From assembly GCA_029256725.1 (NCBI GenBank), contig JAQSXJ010000035.1:30132-94131 (forward strand): a stretch of DNA of 64,000 nucleotides, in the 5' to 3' direction. Position numbers and translations under genes: made by a program. Numbering within the stretch: the stretch's first letter is position 1; every line of letters starts with the position of its first letter. Below, piece by piece: positions 59,876 to 64,000 of the stretch. This DNA is from Anaerocolumna sp. Lineage in GTDB: Bacteria > Bacillota > Clostridia > Lachnospirales > Lachnospiraceae. The notes beneath the pieces were generated by a model. That model was not told where the DNA came from, did not search any database, and was given only the letters and a program-made list of their open reading frames with translations.

Positions 59876-60133
59876 CTACAGTTGCTTTTTTAGAAACTCA
59901 TCCAATGCAGCAATTGCTTTAGCCTCATCCTCGCCTTCAGCAATCAGCTGTATTTCCTGTCCTTGCTTTGCACCAAGCCCCATGACACCAAAAATCCTTT
60001 TGGCATCCGTACTTTTTCCGTCCTTGCTTATTGTTATGGCAGATTTAAATTCCTTTAACAGCTTTACCAGCTCTCCTGCCGGTCTGGCATGAATTCCTTC
60101 CGGGTCTGTTATAATATATTTAATTTCTTTCAT
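59876..60133 (-). CDS. HPr-family phosphocarrier with Arg at position 46
   Basis: 85 residues. The phosphorylatable His15 is in PEGIHARPAGELV as in all HPr proteins. In the segment matching NLKSIMGVMSLG of B. subtilis HPr the sequence is DAKRIFGVMGLG, so regulatory Ser46 is Arg46. HPr kinase could not phosphorylate it there and it should not act as a CcpA co-repressor. It therefore looks like a dedicated carrier for this fructose PTS between EI (58136) and EIIABC (60140). GGAAC precedes the ATG (GGAACTAATACGAA). Confidence 0.92.
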   Translation of the reverse strand: MKEIKYIITDPEGIHARPAGELVKLLKEFKSAITISKDGKSTDAKRIFGVMGLGAKQGQEIQLIAEGEDEAKAIAALDEFLKKQL

Positions 60134-60139
60134 TTCGTA

Positions 60140-62062
60140 TTAGTTCCTTTCTGTTATGTTCTTTTTCAATATTCCCAGCATTCCTGCCGCCACCAAAGTA
60201 CCTGCCACCAATGCCAGCAGATACATGATTGGATGCTCTACCACCGGAAAAACAAATATCCCGCCGTGAGGAGCCATCAAGCTGGAGCCAAAAGCCATTG
60301 ACATAGCTCCCGCTACCGCCGAGCCGAGAATACACGCTGGCAGTACTCTTAAAGGATCGGCTGCCGCAAAGGGAATGGCACCCTCTGTTATAAAAGCCAG
60401 ACCCATGATAAAGTTGGCAGGGGCAGTTTCTCTCTCGGCTTTAGTAAATTTATTACGAAATATCAGCGTTGCCAAAGCAATGGCACAGGGAGGCACCATG
60501 CCTCCAATCATAACCGCCGCCATGATATCATAATTACCCGCTACTATAGATGCGGTTCCAAATACATAAGCAGCCTTGTTAAAAGGTCCGCCCATATCTA
60601 TAGCCATCATACCAGCTACAATGATTCCCAATAATATCTTGCTGGTTGTACCCATACCTGTTAATGCATTGTTTAAGGCTGTGTTTAAAAAACCTATAGG
60701 AGGTTCTATTACAAAGGTCATAAGCAGTCCAATACATAGGATACCCAAAAGGGGATAGAGCAATACCGGTGCCAGCTTCTCAATAGTTACAGGCAGTTTG
60801 TTGAAAAGCTTACGTAAAAGCACTATAATATAGCCTGCCAGAAACCCTGCCGCCAATGCACCAAGAAAGCCGGATTTTCCGTTTGCTGCAATGTACCCGC
60901 CAATAATACCTACTGCCAGTCCCGGTCGGTCAGCAATACTCATTGCGATATAACCGGCCAGTATAGGAAGCATAAAACCGAAGGCGGCTCCGCCAATTGA
61001 CTTAAATAATGCCGCTGTCGGTGTGATGGACCCAAAATTAGCCCGAACCTCTTCAGATACCGCTGTCATATCAATAGACAAAGAATCTATCAGGAATGCA
61101 ATAGCAATCAGTATACCACCCCCCACTACAAAAGGAAGCATATGAGATACACCGCTCATAAGATGCATATATATTTTGTGGGTCAGAGAATTATTCCCGG
61201 CAGCAGCTGTCCCTGCTTCCTCTCCCTGTACAGCCCTATATACGGGTACCTCTCCCTTTACAGCACGCTTTATCAGTTGGTCTGCCTTACTGATGCCGTC
61301 GGATACCTGGCACTCAATTACTTTTTTACCAGCAAAGCGTTCCATAGGAACTTTGGTATCTGCAGCTACTATGATACAGTCTGCCGCTGCAATCTCTGCT
61401 TCTGTCAGCACATTCTTAGCCCCACCTGACCCTCTGGTCTCTATCCTTATAGCGCAATTATTTGCTTTTGCTGCCTTTGCCAGACCCTCTGCCGCCATAT
61501 AAGTATGAGCAATACCTGTAGGACAGGAAGTAACTGCTGCTATATTCCTGTAGAAGGTTTCCTCTACCTCTCCTACCTCTGCATTTTGGGCTTTCATTTC
61601 CGGAATACTCTCATCTGCCTCATCTATTATATGAAGAAATTCCTCTACGTCAGCTGCATTTTTTAACTTTTCTGCAAATTCCTCATTCATCAGCAGCACA
61701 GACAGCTTGCTTAACACATCAAGATGTACATTATCTTTTGTGTCGGGTGCCGCTATCAGAAATAGTAAATATACAGGTTCCCCATCCAGGGCCTCAAATT
61801 CCACCCCCTCCGGAATTACCATGGCAGCCAGCCCCGGAGCCTTCACTCCCTTACATTTGCCATGAGGAATAGCAATCCCTTCACCGATTCCGGTTGTACC
61901 TTCCTTTTCTCTTGCAAACACCTTCCGGGTATATTCCGCCCGGTCACTGATCTTCCCACTCTTTACCATTATTTCTATAGCCTGTTCCAGTGCTTCCTTC
62001 TTACCGGCCGGAGCTGCCTTTAGTACAATACTCTCCCTGCTTAACAATTCAGTAATCCTCAT
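60140..62062 (-). CDS. fruA: PTS fructose transporter EIIABC
   Basis: 640 residues with three fused domains. EIIA (~1-150): phospho-His in GIAIPHGKCKGVKAPG. EIIB (~172-270): phospho-Cys in AVTSCPTGIAHTYMAAEGLAKAAK. EIIC membrane domain (~295-635): LMSGVSHMLPFVVGGGILIAIAFLID, ADRPGLAVGIIGGYIAANGKSGFLGALAAGFLAGYI and the ~9 helices of the fructose family. It phosphorylates fructose to fructose 1-phosphate during import. It lies 6 bases upstream of the HPr gene and 50 bases after fruK. Confidence 0.95.
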   Translation of the reverse strand: MRITELLSRESIVLKAAPAGKKEALEQAIEIMVKSGKISDRAEYTRKVFAREKEGTTGIGEGIAIPHGKCKGVKAPGLAAMVIPEGVEFEALDGEPVYLLFLIAAPDTKDNVHLDVLSKLSVLLMNEEFAEKLKNAADVEEFLHIIDEADESIPEMKAQNAEVGEVEETFYRNIAAVTSCPTGIAHTYMAAEGLAKAAKANNCAIRIETRGSGGAKNVLTEAEIAAADCIIVAADTKVPMERFAGKKVIECQVSDGISKADQLIKRAVKGEVPVYRAVQGEEAGTAAAGNNSLTHKIYMHLMSGVSHMLPFVVGGGILIAIAFLIDSLSIDMTAVSEEVRANFGSITPTAALFKSIGGAAFGFMLPILAGYIAMSIADRPGLAVGIIGGYIAANGKSGFLGALAAGFLAGYIIVLLRKLFNKLPVTIEKLAPVLLYPLLGILCIGLLMTFVIEPPIGFLNTALNNALTGMGTTSKILLGIIVAGMMAIDMGGPFNKAAYVFGTASIVAGNYDIMAAVMIGGMVPPCAIALATLIFRNKFTKAERETAPANFIMGLAFITEGAIPFAAADPLRVLPACILGSAVAGAMSMAFGSSLMAPHGGIFVFPVVEHPIMYLLALVAGTLVAAGMLGILKKNITERN

Positions 62063-62112
62063 ACCTACACCTCTCTTCTTCCTGTTTGACCCTTTCCCTG
62101 GTTACCTTTCCG

Positions 62113-63015
62113 TCACATCTGCTTTAACAGCGCCTCCACCTGCTCCTTTGAAGCTAGCAGCTCTGAAAAGGCACTGGCACTTCCCGTTGCAAGTCCCATA
62201 CGGAAAGCCTGACTATAATCGTCTGTGCTTAACCAGCCTGCTAAAAAACCTGCTACCATAGAGTCTCCTGCACCAACTGCGTTGACAAGCCGGCCTTTTG
62301 GTGCCGGACTTTCATAAATCCCGCCGTTCTCAGCTACTAATACGGCACCTTCCCCCGCCATGGATACAAGTACGTTACAAGCTCCCTGCTTCTGTAATTT
62401 CTGAGCATAAGGTATAACTTCCCTGCGTGTTTTTAAGGTCACACCAAAAATCTCTCCCAGTTCATGATTATTGGGTTTAATCAGAAATGGTCTATTCTCC
62501 AGTACATTAACCAGCAAATCTTTCGTGGCATCCACCACCACGGATATGTTTTTTCCTGAAAGTCTAACCATTATATCTTTGTAAATAGAATCGGGAATGC
62601 TGGCTGGAATACTACCTGCCATTACCAGAATATCTCCTGGCTTTAAAGAATCCAACCGAATCAAAAGTTTCTGAAGGCTCTCTGCATCAATATCCGGTCC
62701 CCTGCCGTTAACTTCCGTTCCGTCTGCAGATTTCAGTTTAAAATTAATGCGGCTCATCCCTTGGTTAATGGTTATAAATTCTGCAAGACATCCCGTCTTT
62801 TCTATCCTTTTTCTGATCTCTTCTCCGGTAAATCCTGCGATAAATCCCAGCGCAGTGCTTTCATAACCAAGATTTTTCAAAACAATAGAAACATTAATTC
62901 CTTTTCCTCCCGCCAGTATGGCTTCTTCCGTGGTTCGGTTTGTTTTACCCAGTTGAAAATCTTCCACCGACACGATATAATCCAAAGCCGGATTAAAGGT
63001 AATAGTATAGATCAT
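62113..63015 (-). CDS. fruK: 1-phosphofructokinase
   Basis: 300 residues of the PfkB/FruK ribokinase-like family: N-terminal MIYTITFNPALDYIVSVEDFQLGKTNR, GGKGINVSIVLKNLGYESTALGFIAGFTGEEI, PGDILVMAGSIPASIP, IKPNNHELGEIFG, and the catalytic GDSMVAGFLAGW in VNAVGAGDSM. It converts fructose 1-phosphate to fructose 1,6-bisphosphate. It sits directly before the PTS gene and is preceded by FruR and repeated operator-like motifs. Confidence 0.95.
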   Translation of the reverse strand: MIYTITFNPALDYIVSVEDFQLGKTNRTTEEAILAGGKGINVSIVLKNLGYESTALGFIAGFTGEEIRKRIEKTGCLAEFITINQGMSRINFKLKSADGTEVNGRGPDIDAESLQKLLIRLDSLKPGDILVMAGSIPASIPDSIYKDIMVRLSGKNISVVVDATKDLLVNVLENRPFLIKPNNHELGEIFGVTLKTRREVIPYAQKLQKQGACNVLVSMAGEGAVLVAENGGIYESPAPKGRLVNAVGAGDSMVAGFLAGWLSTDDYSQAFRMGLATGSASAFSELLASKEQVEALLKQM

Positions 63016-63096
63016 TGTCTAGCCTCCTGCAGCATAAATTACTGATAATGAATATTTTTGAATGATTTATATGGTTCTAATTTATTTTACAATCAT

Positions 63097-63189
63097 ATTC
63101 ACTCATTTTCAATCGACTTTATTCCTAGTGTTTAAGTACTAAAATTGTGCACAACTGCCAAATCTCATTCAATTCCATTCATTTTCAGT
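63097..63189 (-). promoter_or_regulatory. fruK upstream region with repeated FruR-like motifs
   Basis: On the minus strand GAAAATGAATGGAAT (63187-63173) and GAAAATGAGTGAAT (63110-63097) are similar direct repeats, with a further TGAATGAGA between them. A possible promoter TTGGCA (63161-63156), 17 bases, TACTTA (63138-63133) lies between the copies. Direct repeats of this kind fit DeoR-family operators. Confidence 0.4.
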
Positions 63190-63224
63190 CATATAAAAGC
63201 ATATCAGGCCAGTTATTTTTTCTA

Positions 63225-63977
63225 TTATGCTTCATTCAATATAATAATATTCTCAAGTTTTTTATATTCCGGCTTATCCACTCGGTCTGTAATAATAACA
63301 GCATGGTCTAAATCCCCAAAAGTTACCGGACTAATCTGACCGAATTTGGAATGGTCGCACAAAATATAAGGACGGCGAATCTGTTTCAAGGCAATCTGCT
63401 TTATCATTGCTTCATTGTTATCCGGAGTGGAAAAACCGCTGTGTTGATGTATACCGTTTGTCCCAAGAAAGCCCAACGTAAAATGATATTTTTGAAGCTG
63501 AATCGTTGCTTCACTCCCTACCACTGCTTCCGTAGAAGCCTTTAGCTCTCCACCGATAAGAATGACATGAAGCCCGGCTGCTGCCAAACGCTGTGCATGG
63601 TTAACACCGTTGGTAACAAAAGTAGCCTGTTTGGTTTGGATAAAATCTATCATATAACCGGTAGTGGTACCTGCATCCAGATATACAAAATCATCCGGTC
63701 CGATTAGGGAAGCTCCGTATTCTGCAATACGCAATTTTTCCTCTCTGTTCACCTCCCTGCGGGTTGGTACCTCAATATCCTTGGTCCGGTAATGAGCATC
63801 CAAAGACATTGCCCCTCCAAAAACCTTAACCAGTTTACCGCTGTTATGAAGAGTCGTTAAATCTCTGCGAAGAGTGGACTCAGATGCAGCAAATATATTT
63901 TTTAGCTCCTGTAAGGTTACCATTCCCTTCTCATCCACCAGCCTTAATATTTCTTCAAACCGTTTTTCTGTCAGCAT
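63225..63977 (-). CDS. fruR: DeoR-family regulator of the fructose operon
   Basis: 250 residues: DeoR helix-turn-helix (LTEKRFEEILRLVDEKGMVTLQELKNIFAASESTLRRDLTTLHNSGKLVKVFGGA) and the sugar-phosphate isomerase-like effector domain (EYGASLIGPDDFVYLDAGTTTGYMIDFI, VTNGVNHAQRLAAAGLHVILIGGELKASTEAVVG, GFLGTNGIHQHSGFSTPDNNEAMIKQIAL, CDHSKFGQISPVTFGDLD). It probably represses fruK-fruA-HPr-ptsI and is released by fructose 1-phosphate (family knowledge). Its start is 23 bases from the window edge, so its own promoter is outside. Confidence 0.92.
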   Translation of the reverse strand: MLTEKRFEEILRLVDEKGMVTLQELKNIFAASESTLRRDLTTLHNSGKLVKVFGGAMSLDAHYRTKDIEVPTRREVNREEKLRIAEYGASLIGPDDFVYLDAGTTTGYMIDFIQTKQATFVTNGVNHAQRLAAAGLHVILIGGELKASTEAVVGSEATIQLQKYHFTLGFLGTNGIHQHSGFSTPDNNEAMIKQIALKQIRRPYILCDHSKFGQISPVTFGDLDHAVIITDRVDKPEYKKLENIIILNEA

Positions 63978-64000
63978 TACAATACCTCATTCCATATTTT

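Overview
The window looks like the chromosome of a low-GC, anaerobic Firmicute of the Lachnospiraceae/Clostridium type. The basis is AT-rich intergenic DNA, strong GGAGG-type ribosome sites with frequent TTG and GTG starts, Firmicute-type SecD/SecF, opp and fructose-PTS genes, a nitrogenase-iron-protein (NifH) homologue at the left edge, and many Clostridium-like regulators. The species is inferred from gene content only. No rRNA, tRNA, transposase, phage module or true CRISPR array was seen.

Layout. 1-0.45 kb: the start of a NifH-family gene with a long leader holding a promoter and a terminator-like hairpin. 0.9-7.4 kb: a coiled-coil protein, a LacI regulator, a large multidomain GH16 glucanase, an HD-domain protein and a small secreted protein. 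7.4-9.7 kb: secD-secF. 9.97-21.1 kb: one long minus-strand operon that reads as a complete reductive pyrimidine (uracil/thymine) uptake and degradation island. It holds an ABC transporter, dihydropyrimidinase, a PreA-type dihydropyrimidine dehydrogenase, a PucR regulator, a class III aminotransferase, an unknown 137-aa protein and an N-carbamoyl-beta-alanine amidohydrolase. Its substrate-binding lipoprotein appears to be circularly permuted, the most unusual single observation here. 21.3-28.1 kb: a MacB-like ABC exporter, HisS, a class 3 lipase with a beta-rich partner, and a pyridoxal kinase. 28.6-35.6 kb: a Cache chemoreceptor, GpsA, an ArsR-type regulator, a fucose/arabinose-isomerase-like enzyme and a C39-like peptidase.

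35.8-42.2 kb: an oligopeptide ABC transporter operon interrupted by two palindromic elements. 42.6-46.7 kb: a Na,K-ATPase-like P-type ATPase followed by two TrkA/RCK proteins. 46.9-50.1 kb: a 5'-truncated cupin, an EF-hand protein and a lipoprotein/XRE/membrane-protein cassette with a clear operator. 50.2-56.1 kb: a membrane-anchored hydrolase, TspO and a two-component system. 56.6-58.1 kb: two head-to-head genes that have both lost their 5' ends. 58.1-64 kb: a self-contained fructose PTS operon (fruR, fruK, fruABC, an HPr, ptsI) whose HPr has Arg where the regulatory Ser46 should be.

Between genes there are several classes of non-coding repeat: two long imperfect palindromes (165 and 211 bp), a dispersed 50-85 bp hairpin repeat lying just upstream of genes, a terminator-like repeat family, AT-rich tandem repeats, and promoter-leader-terminator arrangements in front of the NifH-like gene and gpsA.
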